From Acinetobacter vivianii (GTDB lineage: Bacteria; Pseudomonadota; Gammaproteobacteria; Pseudomonadales; Moraxellaceae), in NCBI RefSeq assembly GCF_014635885.1, contig NZ_BMDR01000006.1, positions 163,653 through 227,652 of the forward strand: a stretch of 64,000 nucleotides of DNA. The letters are read 5' to 3'. The position numbers were made by a program, and so were the translations under genes. Of this stretch, positions 27,402 through 38,522 are shown piece by piece. The notes under the pieces were generated by a model. It searched no databases and was not told the DNA's origin. It was given only the letters and a program-made list of their open reading frames with translations. Positions within the stretch are counted from its first letter, which is position 1; each line of letters begins with the position of its first letter.

Positions 27402-28316
27402 TTAAAATACGTAAGGACGAATAAAAATAAGGAAGAACAAACCAAGCATAATGAACCACTTCAAGAAGTAGTACAGTGAACGATTCGACTTCTTCAAGGC
27501 TTTGGCTTTAATACGGATCTGGTAAATATAACCAAAAGCCTTGTTTAAGCCACCTGTCTGGTCACCCGCTTCATTTGGTGAACTCGCCGCCGTCATCACT
27601 TTCTTACCAAACCAGTGATTAAACTTTTCCATAAAACGTGTTTTTAATGGACGTTCAACATCAGCAAAGAAAATGATACGGTTTTGATCCGTGGTGTTTT
27701 CAGCATAGTGAATATAAGTTTCGTCAAACACGACACTTTCACCATCACGCCAAGAATAACGCTCACCATCCACATCAATAAAGCAGCGGTCATCATTCGG
27801 TGTGATTAAGCCCAAATGGTAACGTAATGAACCTGCATAAGGGTCACGATGGCGAACCAAACGACTGTCTGGCGCAAGTTCAGTAAACATTGCAGCTTTA
27901 ATAGTCGGTAATGTTTTTAATAAAGCCGTTGTTTTTGGGCAAAGCTCAGCTGCTGATGGATGTGCAGAGTCATACCATTTCAAATAGAAACGTTTCCAGC
28001 CTGTTTTAAAGAATGAGTTAAACCCCAAGTCATCATAAGTACTTGATGCTTTAATCCCACCTTTGTCATACAAGGCTCTTGCTTCATCACGAATCATTTC
28101 CCAGTTTTCATCAAGGATTTTTAAATCCTTAAAATGCTGTGTGTCGATATACGGCTGATTCGGCACTTTGGAAAACATGTACATTAAAAAGTTAATGGGC
28201 GCGAGAATCGTCGAATGGTCAAAAAATTGACGATAAAACGAATGCTTCACTTTCCCACGACGCTGAATATACAATGCAGAAATGATAAAAATCGCTAATA
28301 TGATCCACTTAATCAT
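27402..28316 (-). CDS. lpxO: LpxO-like aspartyl/asparaginyl beta-hydroxylase (lipid A 2-hydroxylase)
   Basis: 304-residue Fe(II)/2-oxoglutarate dioxygenase-type protein anchored by an N-terminal helix (about 3-18) and a C-terminal helix (about 283-300). The cupin core shows LVRHRDPYAGSLRYHLGL with the metal-binding His-x-Asp, DGESVVFDETYIHYAEN with the distal His, and NRIIFFADVERP with a 2-oxoglutarate-binding Arg nearby. LpxO enzymes hydroxylate the secondary acyl chain of lipid A at C2 and affect resistance to host defences; Acinetobacter has one. Specificity is inferred from overall similarity and topology. Confidence 0.85.
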   Translation of the reverse strand: MIKWIILAIFIISALYIQRRGKVKHSFYRQFFDHSTILAPINFLMYMFSKVPNQPYIDTQHFKDLKILDENWEMIRDEARALYDKGGIKASSTYDDLGFNSFFKTGWKRFYLKWYDSAHPSAAELCPKTTALLKTLPTIKAAMFTELAPDSRLVRHRDPYAGSLRYHLGLITPNDDRCFIDVDGERYSWRDGESVVFDETYIHYAENTTDQNRIIFFADVERPLKTRFMEKFNHWFGKKVMTAASSPNEAGDQTGGLNKAFGYIYQIRIKAKALKKSNRSLYYFLKWFIMLGLFFLIFIRPYVF

Positions 28317-28445
28317 AGACTATTGCTTTAGCTTTAAAAAAATCAGCGCTATTTTAACACCGTATTTATTGATTCAAACAAGAATTGCATAATTTAAATA
28401 GATCGACAGGTATACGGGTGCTCCACATACCTGTCTAAATAGAAC

Positions 28446-29534
28446 TTATTTTTTGACTTTACTTAGAACGTTATCCATAGATTTAGCAGCTTCTGCATTG
28501 TAATAGTCACATTGGCTACGCATTTTTGCGTCTACTGATGCCATGAACTGATCTTCTTTTGCTTTACCTAAAGGAGCAACGACACTTTTAAACCACTCTG
28601 TGTCCCTGAATTGTTTTTTCAGGTCTTCTACGAACTCATCGGTATTCCATTCTGGTTTTTGCGGATATGTGTGGTAGACCTTGCCCTGATATTCAAGTGC
28701 AAACTGATAATATTCAGGCGCTGAAGGATCATCATTATGCTCTAAGAGTGAACCTATTTTAATTTTTCCCCATACCTCGACATCTGGTACTGTTTGCTTA
28801 GTATAGCCAGCATCAAATACTTTATCAGCCCAGTCCTGTAAGACTTTGGCATCCAGAACTTCAAAAGAAGTATTCGGTTCAAACTCGAAGAAAAATTGAT
28901 TAGAGCTAAATGCTTGTGTCTGTATGCACTTTGCCCCTTTTGGAAATTTATCAGAAATCTTCACCAATTGGCTTGATACTGCCCCCATATCAGGCGAGCC
29001 TCCATTATTCACTTCAAACTCGTACATAGAGATCAGTGCTGGAGCAAACTGACCAACGATTCTTACCCCCTGAAGATCAATTTCCTTCACCTTCTGAGTA
29101 AATTTCAAATCGTTAAAACCAGCTTGGTTATAGGGTGAAGTTACCCAAGTCGTTGAGGTCATTGAATGAATAAAACTATCGCGAATGCCCCGATCTGCAC
29201 GATAGCTTTGTTCCGTTTCGGGAACATATAAGCCATTGGTTTCAGTTACGTAGTGATTATAAAAGATAGGATTTTTTGTTTTCTCAAGCAGAATTCCCTT
29301 CTCAATATTCCACTCTGATTTATCAAAATCTAACTTTTCCTGTTCATAATCAATATCAACTGAATATCTAAATAATTTAGCTTCCCCGTTCGGGAAAAGC
29401 TCAGCCTTGACTTCGTTAGAGTTAGAATTATTACTGTTAGAGTTTGAGTCGTTACTAGATGAAGACCCACCACCTCCACATGCGCTGAGCATCAATGGAA
29501 GCATTGCCAAAACAACAAATTTAATTTTTAACAT
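28446..29534 (-). CDS. Predicted lipoprotein, function unknown
   Basis: 362 residues with a lipoprotein signal peptide (MLKIKFVVLAMLPLMLSAC, lipobox LSAC near residue 19), then a low-complexity Gly/Ser/Asn linker (about 20-42) and a globular remainder with no repeats that I recognise. The mature part is acidic and rich in aromatic residues, with two or three Cys residues (QTQAF preceded by KCI, and RSQCDYYNAE). I do not recognise the family. It is a single gene with its own flanks, between the LpxO-like gene and fadB. Confidence 0.75.
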   Translation of the reverse strand: MLKIKFVVLAMLPLMLSACGGGGSSSSNDSNSNSNNSNSNEVKAELFPNGEAKLFRYSVDIDYEQEKLDFDKSEWNIEKGILLEKTKNPIFYNHYVTETNGLYVPETEQSYRADRGIRDSFIHSMTSTTWVTSPYNQAGFNDLKFTQKVKEIDLQGVRIVGQFAPALISMYEFEVNNGGSPDMGAVSSQLVKISDKFPKGAKCIQTQAFSSNQFFFEFEPNTSFEVLDAKVLQDWADKVFDAGYTKQTVPDVEVWGKIKIGSLLEHNDDPSAPEYYQFALEYQGKVYHTYPQKPEWNTDEFVEDLKKQFRDTEWFKSVVAPLGKAKEDQFMASVDAKMRSQCDYYNAEAAKSMDNVLSKVKK

Positions 29535-30017
29535 AATATTACTTTCTTAAACATTTTTATAACATAAAGTTTATCTAAAGAGAAAAAAATAGACAAGTCT
29601 TTCTGTCCAGTGTTTATAAATTGACCTAACTTATTTAATAAAGAACTTTTCTTTGTTATTTCCTACTCATAAATAAGTCGAAATTTATATAAATAACACT
29701 CGATTTAGCGCGCTTATCTCCATCGTTAAAAACGACATATTGTTAAAATATCGCAGCGGTTTTTAGGAGATAAATAAAGCTTTATAGAAGCCTAAAAAAT
29801 GAATAAGAAAAAGATAAAATTAATTATTTTCAAAAACATAAAATTAAAAACAGGATAACAAAAACAAATGATGACCCTAGCGTCACGGCTTGATACAACT
29901 TGTTATGTCCTTTTTGGATATAGTTATCGTAAGATTAGCGAAGCTTTTTTGTGTGCCGAACTGCACATACGCTTTATGACATCCACTTAGAATCCTCCAC
30001 AACAAGGGAGATCAGGC
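29535..30017. other. Non-coding region upstream of fadB
   Basis: 483 bases, strongly AT-rich, between divergent genes. No ORF with coding character and no clear palindromic operator. An AAGGGAG ribosome-binding site for fadB lies at its right end. The fadB promoter should be here but I cannot place it with confidence. Confidence 0.5.
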
Positions 30018-32171
30018 ATGATCCACGCTGGCAATGCCATTACCGTCCAAATGCTTGCGGACGGAATTGCAGAATTCCGCTTTGACTTACAAGGTGAGTC
30101 GGTTAATAAATTTAACCGTGCAACCATCGAAGACTTCCAAGCAGCAATTGCTGCAGTGAAAGCCAATAACGATATTAAAGGCTTAGTCGTAACTTCTGGC
30201 AAATCAACATTCATCGTTGGTGCTGATATCACTGAATTTGGCGACAACTTCGCTGCTGGTGAGCAAGCGATCGTTGATTGGCTTATGCCTGTACATGAAA
30301 TCTTCAATAGCTTTGAAGACTTAGATCTACCTAAAGTTGCTGCAATCAATGGTACAGCGCTAGGTGGTGGTTTTGAAATGTGCTTGGTGTGTGACTACCG
30401 TGTAATGTCAGAACAAGCGCAAGTTGGCCTACCAGAAATCAAACTCGGTATCTATCCAGGTTTTGGTGGTAGTGTACGTTTAAGCCGTTTAATCGGTATC
30501 GACAATGCCGTTGAATGGATGGCAATGGCGAACCCGAAAAAACCAGCTGCTGCATTGAAAGACGGTGCTGTAGATGCGGTTGTTGCTGCTGACAAATTAC
30601 AAGAAGCTGCGGTTGATTTAGTTAAACAAGCCATTGCTGGCCGTTTAAACTGGAAAGCAAAGCGTCAAGAAAAATTAGATGCAATCAAATTGAACCCACT
30701 TGAACAAATGATGGCGTTCAATACGGCGAAAGGTGCGGTCCTTGCGAAAGCAAACCCTGCTCAATACCCTGCTCCAAAATTATTGCTTGATTCTTTACAA
30801 GCAGGCGCAAGCTCAACCCGTGATGACGCATTAAAAGCTGAAGCACAAGGTTTTGCAAAAGCTGCGATTACTCCACAAGCAGGTGCATTGATTGGTTTAT
30901 TCATCAATGACCAAGTCGTGAAGAAAACTGCGAAAAAATATGAGAAAGGTGCTCATCCAGTCAACCAAGCTGCTGTTCTAGGCGCTGGTATCATGGGTGG
31001 TGGTATTGCTTACCAAGCGGCAAGCAAAGGCACACCAATCATCATGAAAGATATTGGTAACCCACAGCTTGCATTGGGTATGAAAGAAGCGAATGGCTTG
31101 CTCACCAAGCAAGTTGAGCGCAAGAAAATGAAACCTGCGCAAATGGGTGAAACACTTGCTCGCATCCGTCCAACTTTAAGCTATGACGAGTTTAAAGAAG
31201 TGGATATCGTGATCGAAGCAGTGACTGAAAATCCAAAAGTAAAAGAAATCGTACTTGCTGATACTGAAAAGCATGTTCGTGAAAACACGATTATTGCATC
31301 TAACACCTCTACGATTTCAATCACACGTTTGGCGAAAACTTTACAGCGTCCTGAAAACTTTGTAGGTATGCACTTCTTCAACCCAGTACACATGATGCCA
31401 TTGGTAGAAGTGATTCGTGGTGAAAAGACTTCTGAAGAAGCAATCGCAACAACTGTGGTACTTGCTCAAAAAATGGGTAAAACACCAATTGTTGTTAACG
31501 ACTGCCCAGGTTTCTTGGTTAACCGCGTATTGTTCCCTTACTTTGGTGCATTCGACCTTCTTGTAAAAGATGGTGCGGATTTCCAACAAGTGGACAATGT
31601 GATGGCGAAATTCGGCTGGCCTATGGGCCCTGCATACTTGATCGATGTTGTTGGTATCGATACAGGTGTTCATGGCGCAGAAGTGATGGCTGAAGGTTTC
31701 CCTGACCGTATGAAGCCAGACTACAAAGGTTCGATCGAAGCGATGTATGAAGCAAAACGTCTTGGTCAAAAAAATGACGTTGGTTTCTACAAATATGTGT
31801 TAGATAAGAAAGGCAAGAAAGCGAAAACTGTTGATCCAACAGCATACGAAATCATTGCACCATACGTGACTGGTGAAAAACGCGAGTTTGATAATCAGGA
31901 AATCATTGACCGTATGATGCTTGCTTTCTGTAACGAAACTGTTCGTTGCCTAGAAGACAAGATCGTTGCAACTGCTTCTGAAGCAGACATGGCAATGATT
32001 ATGGGTGTTGGTTTCCCTCCATTCCGCGGTGGTCCATGCCGTTACATCGACCAAACAGGTGTTGCTGAATACGTTGCGCTTTGCGACAAATATGCACACT
32101 TAGGTAAGGCTTATGAAGCGCCACAAATGTTGCGTGACATGGCTGCTAACAACACAAAATTCTACGGTTAA
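30018..32171 (+). CDS. fadB: Fatty acid oxidation complex subunit alpha FadB
   Basis: Trifunctional subunit with enoyl-CoA hydratase/isomerase and L-3-hydroxyacyl-CoA dehydrogenase activities. The 717 residues comprise the N-terminal crotonase domain (about 1-190) with [20 protein letters not shown] and [14 protein letters not shown] (oxyanion hole and catalytic Glu), then the NAD-binding Rossmann domain with [16 protein letters not shown] (about 313-328), [10 protein letters not shown], and the [17 protein letters not shown] catalytic His region, and two C-terminal 3HCDH domains. It is followed after 12 bases by fadA; together they form the alpha2beta2 complex. Confidence 0.97.
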   Translation: MIHAGNAITVQMLADGIAEFRFDLQGESVNKFNRATIEDFQAAIAAVKANNDIKGLVVTSGKSTFIVGADITEFGDNFAAGEQAIVDWLMPVHEIFNSFEDLDLPKVAAINGTALGGGFEMCLVCDYRVMSEQAQVGLPEIKLGIYPGFGGSVRLSRLIGIDNAVEWMAMANPKKPAAALKDGAVDAVVAADKLQEAAVDLVKQAIAGRLNWKAKRQEKLDAIKLNPLEQMMAFNTAKGAVLAKANPAQYPAPKLLLDSLQAGASSTRDDALKAEAQGFAKAAITPQAGALIGLFINDQVVKKTAKKYEKGAHPVNQAAVLGAGIMGGGIAYQAASKGTPIIMKDIGNPQLALGMKEANGLLTKQVERKKMKPAQMGETLARIRPTLSYDEFKEVDIVIEAVTENPKVKEIVLADTEKHVRENTIIASNTSTISITRLAKTLQRPENFVGMHFFNPVHMMPLVEVIRGEKTSEEAIATTVVLAQKMGKTPIVVNDCPGFLVNRVLFPYFGAFDLLVKDGADFQQVDNVMAKFGWPMGPAYLIDVVGIDTGVHGAEVMAEGFPDRMKPDYKGSIEAMYEAKRLGQKNDVGFYKYVLDKKGKKAKTVDPTAYEIIAPYVTGEKREFDNQEIIDRMMLAFCNETVRCLEDKIVATASEADMAMIMGVGFPPFRGGPCRYIDQTGVAEYVALCDKYAHLGKAYEAPQMLRDMAANNTKFYG

Positions 32172-32183
32172 GGAGCGACGTGA

Positions 32184-33356
<1,173 letters not shown>

Positions 33357-33377
33357 TCGACACTGAGATAAGAAGAA

Positions 33378-33406
33378 AATCCCCGCACTTTGCGGGGATT
33401 TTTTTA
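33378..33406 (+). terminator. Intrinsic terminator after fadA
   Basis: AATCCCCGCA/TGCGGGGATT stem with a CTT loop followed by TTTTTT. It may also end transcription of the convergent gene at 33423. Confidence 0.93.
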
Positions 33407-33422
33407 TTACCAGAATCAAATT

Positions 33423-33941
33423 TTAACGCGGAAACAAAGGATTCTGTGGTGGATTTAATCCATCTCTAATCTGTTGCTGCAATTTCAAAATATCGCCTAA
33501 ATCGATTTTAATTGTGCCATTGCGAATGCCGTCAATATTACCGCGGTTAATATTCAAAGGCTCCAGCATTTTAAAAAGACCATTAGTTGGGTCTGAAGAC
33601 TGAAAACCAGAAGCAACAGCCAATATGTATTGTTGCAAAATCGGAGAGTATTGAGACAGATCTGGCTGTGCCGCCATAGGCTGATAATTCACGCTGGTCG
33701 GACTTTCAGTCACACCTACATTCTGCATGTCATTGTGAATTTTATAGACACGATGTTGTAGCGCTTGACGGGTTTGCTTATCTTCTTGATAAGGCACAAA
33801 TCCAACTTCTTCCCGCAGCTCAGATTCAGCCATGACCCGAATTGTCGGTAATGACGTAACCTCTCCCTCTTGCGCGTGAACCATGGGTACACCCAAAGGA
33901 ATCAACAGGGAGATCAAAGCTGCTTGTTTAAAAAAATTCAT
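33423..33941 (-). CDS. Exported protein of unknown function
   Basis: 172 residues with a Sec signal peptide (MNFFKQAALISLLIPLGVPM, cleavage after VHA). I start at ATG 33941 because GGAG lies seven bases upstream; the open frame extends nine codons further. The mature N terminus, TSLPTIRVMAESELREE, resembles the leader of a TonB-dependent receptor plug, but no barrel follows. The middle is rich in Gln, and the C terminus carries INRGNIDGIRNGTIKIDLGD and QNPLFPR. I do not recognise the family. It is probably periplasmic. Confidence 0.72.
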   Translation of the reverse strand: MNFFKQAALISLLIPLGVPMVHAQEGEVTSLPTIRVMAESELREEVGFVPYQEDKQTRQALQHRVYKIHNDMQNVGVTESPTSVNYQPMAAQPDLSQYSPILQQYILAVASGFQSSDPTNGLFKMLEPLNINRGNIDGIRNGTIKIDLGDILKLQQQIRDGLNPPQNPLFPR

Positions 33942-34190
33942 TGTTTGCTCCAAATATCCCTCATCCATAAGAAAATAATGAGTTAAATAAAAGCATATAT
34001 AAATAGGCTACAGCAAAGTCAGATTTGATTCAGTAAGGGTCAGATAAACGGTCAATCGGCACTATTATTTAAACAAATGATTAAATCGAGCTATATCATT
34101 TTCATCGGATTAATTAAATAAAGGAAGTTCTCGCATTCATAAGAATTTTTATTTATCCTTTTTATAATTATTGGAAAAGTAAAAACAAAA

Positions 34191-34910
34191 ATGCGTTTCA
34201 AGGGTTTAAATCAGAATATTTTAATCTTTAGCTTATGTTCATCATTATTCCTTACCGCTTGCGCAACCAATCGGGTTGGTGATTCCACAAGAGATATATT
34301 TACCAAATATGACACAGGACACGAATGGATTACCGTACTTGAAGATGATGTGGTTGCTTTCGGCAAGCCCGCTACCGCCTTACCCGATGAACCTGCTGAC
34401 AGCATCGTTATTGCAGGAAAACAGTATAGTTATGTGATTAATAAGGGAGGCAGCGGACTGGTTCAGCTCATTAGCCAACTGAATCCAGAATATATCAAAA
34501 TTGATCGTGATCTCGATTTTAATGCACCTGCACAGAATAGTCCGCGTTTTTACGGCAATTTTAGATTTTCTTATACGCCACCCAATGGAAAGTTAAATGA
34601 CAAAGAAGTCGCTCTTTTTAAGCAATATGGCGTTCAACCCTGTAGCTGTCTGGAAAAAATAAGACCTGCCACGTTTGACCTTCGACTTGAAGGCAAGGTA
34701 TATCCTGCTGCAAATAATCTGGATAAGTTAACGCCTTTATCCAAACCATATCATGTCAAGATTCAATATCTCCACTATAAAAGTGGAACGGTCAAACGTT
34801 CCAATAAAGAAATCATGCAACAGCTCCCCCTACTTCCGTTGGCCGTTGCATTTGATGTAATTGCACTTCCTTTTCAGGCCATAGGTCTGACCAATGAGGT
34901 ATGGAAATAA
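34191..34910 (+). CDS. Predicted lipoprotein, paralogue A
   Basis: 239 residues. A lipoprotein signal peptide ends in LTAC (Cys near residue 24). The mature protein contains VLEDDVVAFGKPA, DSIVIAGKQYSYVINKGGS, QLNPEYIKIDRDLDF and KVYPAANNLDKLTPLSKPYHVKI, each matched in the next gene. The C terminus (LPLAVAFDVIALPFQAIG) is hydrophobic and reminiscent of the end of YceK-like small lipoproteins, but the family is unknown to me. A perfect 10-bp inverted repeat spans the stop codon. Likely lipid-anchored in the cell envelope. Confidence 0.78.
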   Translation: MRFKGLNQNILIFSLCSSLFLTACATNRVGDSTRDIFTKYDTGHEWITVLEDDVVAFGKPATALPDEPADSIVIAGKQYSYVINKGGSGLVQLISQLNPEYIKIDRDLDFNAPAQNSPRFYGNFRFSYTPPNGKLNDKEVALFKQYGVQPCSCLEKIRPATFDLRLEGKVYPAANNLDKLTPLSKPYHVKIQYLHYKSGTVKRSNKEIMQQLPLLPLAVAFDVIALPFQAIGLTNEVWK

Positions 34911-34926
34911 CTAACGCCATACCTCA
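34895..34926 (+). repeat. Stem-loop spanning the stop codon of paralogue A
   Basis: TGAGGTATGG (34895-34904) and CCATACCTCA (34917-34926) are perfect 10-bp inverted copies with a 12-base loop containing the TAA stop. No T-run follows. It could stabilise the upstream mRNA or reduce read-through into paralogue B. Confidence 0.65.
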
Positions 34927-34998
34927 GTAGCACCATTGATCAGATACTGCTGTTAAGCAAAAGTATCTCACTACTACAAAATATCAAGGATGATCCCA

Positions 34999-35697
34999 AT
35001 GCTTACAGACTTAGCAAAAACAATAACCGCTTTGACTATATCTGCCACGTTCCTTACTGGCTGTGCCACTTCAACCTTAATCAAAAAAGACAATCGGAAT
35101 TATACACGCACGACGAAAGTCACTTTAGTTGAAGACAGCGTAGTTGCTTTTGGACGACCAGCACAAGCTTCTGCAAATTTGCCAAAAGACAGTATCGTGA
35201 TTGCAGGACAAAAGAACAGTTATATCCTGACTCAAGGAGGCAGCCAGTTTGTTACTTTAATTGGCAGACTTGATCCAAAGAATATTCAAATCACCCGAGA
35301 TCTTAATTTCTATTCTGAAAAAAATGATGGCTATTTTTCAGGAACTTTGCCGCTTTCTTATGTAAAACTCAAAGAAGATTTGAGTAAAAAAGATCTCGAA
35401 TTTTTTATTGAAAATGGCGCTAGAGAATGCTCATCGTCAAGCGATGAACGTATGCAGGCACAGCGGTTCTGCTTCGATATTAAGCTGGCGGGTGTGGTCT
35501 ACCCTACTGCCAATAACCTCAATTCGCTAAAAGCCTTGAGTAAGCCTTATCAAGTGACTATTTATACGCAGAAAGAAGAAAGTTATACCTCCAAATCAGG
35601 TATGAATCCTTTAGAAAAACTGGTATTGCTACCATTTGCAGTCGCGATTGATGTCGTCAGCCTACCATTTCAAGCTGCCGAAAAGATTTTCAATTAA
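34999..35697 (+). CDS. Predicted lipoprotein, paralogue B
   Basis: About 232 residues. The signal peptide ends in LTGC. Matching blocks with the preceding gene: LVEDSVVAFGRPA, DSIVIAGQKNSYILTQGGS, RLDPKNIQITRDLNF, GVVYPTANNLNSLKALSKPYQVTI, and LLPFAVAIDVVSLPFQA. The pair therefore arose by tandem duplication, with substantial divergence in between. I start at ATG 34999 because AAGGA lies eight bases upstream; ATG 34990 is in frame. Function unknown; envelope location inferred from the lipobox. Confidence 0.78.
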   Translation: MLTDLAKTITALTISATFLTGCATSTLIKKDNRNYTRTTKVTLVEDSVVAFGRPAQASANLPKDSIVIAGQKNSYILTQGGSQFVTLIGRLDPKNIQITRDLNFYSEKNDGYFSGTLPLSYVKLKEDLSKKDLEFFIENGARECSSSSDERMQAQRFCFDIKLAGVVYPTANNLNSLKALSKPYQVTIYTQKEESYTSKSGMNPLEKLVLLPFAVAIDVVSLPFQAAEKIFN

Positions 35698-35736
35698 GAC
35701 AAAATCTGAGGGTATTTTGAAATAGGTAATCTTCTA

Positions 35737-37542
35737 CTAGCTATGGGTTTCCTCTTCATCATCACCCTCAAAAGTCTTGGAAATCTTTTCGATATTCAGG
35801 CTCTTGGCCATCGCATCAAAGATGTTTTTATACATACCTTGTTGCTGATACAGCTGATGATGTTCGCCATGTTCTACAATCATGCCATCCTGCATCACAT
35901 AGGTATAATCTGCATCAATAATCTGTGACAGACTATGGGAAATAATAATAACCGTCCGCCCCTGCTTAATCTCATCCAGACTGTGTTTGATCTGTTCAGT
36001 TGCGATTGCATCCAGACTGGCGGTCGGCTCATCCAAAAAAATAATCGGGGGATTTTTCAGGAACATGCGGGCAATCGCAATCCGCTGTTGTTGTCCACCT
36101 GAGAGTAATAAGGCATCCGACTGGTAGGCCTGCGGTAATTTCAAAATCTGCTCATGGATCGAGGCTTTCTTCGCGGCAGCAACAATTTCATCCTGTGTTG
36201 CATTCATCTTGCCATAACGGATATTTTCTTCAATTGTTCCCTGAAAAATATGATTCTTTTGCAATACCAGACCAATATGATCCCGTAAATATTGGGTATC
36301 GATGTCATTTAACGGAGTGCCGTTGAGCAGAATCTCACCCGACTGGGGCACATAAAATTTATCCAGCAGACTGATTAAGGTTGATTTTCCCGCCCCCGAC
36401 AAGCCAACCAAAGCGGTAATCTTATTAGGCTGGATGGTCAGGTTAATCTCTTTCAACGCATGAAACCCATTCGGATAGGAAAAATTCACCTGTTTCAGCT
36501 CAAATTTTCCTGTCAGTGGGGATGGTTTTAATTGCCCCGACGTTTCCACCTCATCATCCGCTTCCAATATCTTGAAAAAACTTTCTGCATAGATCATCGC
36601 GTCATTGACTTCGTCATAGATCCGATGCAAGGACCGAATCGGTGCTGAGACATTATTGAACAGCAGGATATGAAACATGATCATCCCAATACTCATATCA
36701 CCGACTAATACAAAATAGGCCGTGAGGATGATAATAAAGACCACACCAATCTGTTCAATAAAGGTTTTCAGCCCTTCAAACAAAAAACTGAGTTGCCGTG
36801 TATGCATCTGGTGATCGGTTAATTGTTTTTGTAGCGTCAGCTGTTTTTCCGCTTCGATCTGTTCACGGTTAAAAGATTTAATGACGGTGATCGAGTTAAT
36901 GATACTCAAAATACCCTGACTTTTACGTTCGCGTCCATCGCGTAAATTACGGCGTGTACCACTTAATTTCTGCGCCTGTTTAAAGGTAACCCAGAAATAG
37001 ATCGGGACAATACACAACGCCACCAGACCAATCCAGACATTGGCATAAAACATTAAGCACAAGGCAATCAAGGCACTACTAAACAGCGGGAAAATCTCAA
37101 TAAAGAAAATCTGTACGAGTCGCGTGATCGAACCAATACCCCGATCAATACGAGTCTGTAATTTTCCAGCCTGATTATCATCCTGCGTAAAGAAAGCCAG
37201 CCGATATTGTAAAAATTTCACGATGATCGACTGTGCCACATCTTGTGAGATCAGAATGCGGAGTCTCTCACCAAAGAACTTTTGCCCAAACTGAATAAAG
37301 ATATTGATGATTTCTTTACTCAACAAAATCACACTAATGGTGATCAGAATATGCCAGCCTGCACTCAAGCCCTGTCCTGATTCAACCACCGCATTGATCT
37401 GGTCGACCGCATATTGCAAGGTCAACGCATTGACCTGTGCAGTTAAAGCACCAATCAGCGTCAGCAGTAAAGTCACTGCAACCAGCCCCTTATAGGGAAG
37501 GACAAAAGGTTTTACTTTATGAAATAGCTGCCATAAATTCAT
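35737..37542 (-). CDS. ABC exporter, fused membrane and ATPase domains
   Basis: 601-residue half-transporter of the MsbA/MDR type. The N-terminal six-helix domain (about 15-310) is followed by a nucleotide-binding domain with Walker A GLSGAGKST (near residue 380), Q-loop VLQKN, signature LLSGGQQQR (about 475), Walker B IIFLDEPTASLD and the switch His in IIISHSLSQI. A homodimer is expected. The C terminus adds an acidic tail (FEGDDEEETHS). The substrate is unknown. It lies 54 bases downstream of a coiled-coil membrane-anchored protein in the same direction, suggesting a functional link. Confidence 0.88.
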   Translation of the reverse strand: MNLWQLFHKVKPFVLPYKGLVAVTLLLTLIGALTAQVNALTLQYAVDQINAVVESGQGLSAGWHILITISVILLSKEIINIFIQFGQKFFGERLRILISQDVAQSIIVKFLQYRLAFFTQDDNQAGKLQTRIDRGIGSITRLVQIFFIEIFPLFSSALIALCLMFYANVWIGLVALCIVPIYFWVTFKQAQKLSGTRRNLRDGRERKSQGILSIINSITVIKSFNREQIEAEKQLTLQKQLTDHQMHTRQLSFLFEGLKTFIEQIGVVFIIILTAYFVLVGDMSIGMIMFHILLFNNVSAPIRSLHRIYDEVNDAMIYAESFFKILEADDEVETSGQLKPSPLTGKFELKQVNFSYPNGFHALKEINLTIQPNKITALVGLSGAGKSTLISLLDKFYVPQSGEILLNGTPLNDIDTQYLRDHIGLVLQKNHIFQGTIEENIRYGKMNATQDEIVAAAKKASIHEQILKLPQAYQSDALLLSGGQQQRIAIARMFLKNPPIIFLDEPTASLDAIATEQIKHSLDEIKQGRTVIIISHSLSQIIDADYTYVMQDGMIVEHGEHHQLYQQQGMYKNIFDAMAKSLNIEKISKTFEGDDEEETHS

Positions 37543-37596
37543 ATATTCGACGTCTGCCTTTTATGCGTGCAATGTGTATTGAGTCAGCGATATGGA

Positions 37597-38346
37597 TTAC
37601 AGTTCTTCTTCCAGTACCTCTGCATTATTTTTCTTGATCTTCTCCATTTTGCTATTCAATTTCAGCACATCTTGATACAGCGTATTAAATTTTTTCACCT
37701 GCGCGGTTTCGCGGAAAAGAATCATTTTGTCCTTTCTTTGCCATTGGTGTTTTTTCAGCATGTCAAACATGGCTTGTGCTTTTTCAATAATCTGCTGTTC
37801 AATCGGGAAAATATCATGCGCTTTATCAGCTTTCAGGTTACTTTCCAGTTTTGCCTGTAAGGACTGTCGCATTTCATTCTGAATGGCCAGACTTTTTGCC
37901 TGTTCCATAGAACTGGACTGAATCTGTTGTCGTGCTTGTTCATATTCAGTAGATGCTTTACGCACATCCGCCAGCATCTGTTCAGTTTCTTTATAATCCT
38001 GTTTTCGATCCTGATCTAGTCGCTCTACATCTAGAAAAGTATCCCAGTTCGCAGCTTTAAGTTCACGTAAATAACGATTACGCGCTTCAACATTCTGCAT
38101 CCAGTAGTTGAGCAGGAATTCTGACATCAACTTGTAATCGCCAGATAAGCGATCGTCATGAATATCCAGTTGTACGGGTGTGGTCCAGTCTTGTGCCTGA
38201 TCGTAAAGTGTACGCATTTTCTCAGCCATCACCACTTCAAACATTTGTTTATTGTTGGCAGCACGTTGCTGTAATTGATGTTGATAGAGAAAAAAAGAAC
38301 CGATGCCAAGGATCACCACAAGGAAAAATAATAAAAAACGGCGCAT
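37597..38346 (-). CDS. Membrane-anchored coiled-coil protein, unknown function
   Basis: 249 residues. A single N-terminal transmembrane anchor (about 3-21, FLLFFLVVILGIGSFFLYQ) is followed by an almost wholly helical, Gln-, Lys- and Glu-rich region with heptad character (about 95-245), ending in LNSKMEKIKKNNAEVLEEEL. No signal cleavage site is apparent, so it is probably a periplasmic protein tethered to the inner membrane. I recognise no family. It precedes the ABC exporter and may be cotranscribed with it; an adaptor-like role is only a guess. Confidence 0.72.
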   Translation of the reverse strand: MRRFLLFFLVVILGIGSFFLYQHQLQQRAANNKQMFEVVMAEKMRTLYDQAQDWTTPVQLDIHDDRLSGDYKLMSEFLLNYWMQNVEARNRYLRELKAANWDTFLDVERLDQDRKQDYKETEQMLADVRKASTEYEQARQQIQSSSMEQAKSLAIQNEMRQSLQAKLESNLKADKAHDIFPIEQQIIEKAQAMFDMLKKHQWQRKDKMILFRETAQVKKFNTLYQDVLKLNSKMEKIKKNNAEVLEEEL

Positions 38347-38522
38347 ATTGCCTCCAAATTCATTATATTTTTTTATGTTCTGAATCTCAGTTTAATCGAT
38401 AAAAGACAAACCTTTATATGATTTTTATTTCACTTCTCGTAACGCAGCATTACATATTCATCGCTTTAAATTCATCGGTTCCGCCCCTATTATCTGTTTA
38501 ACGAGAATTGAAGAGATACGCC

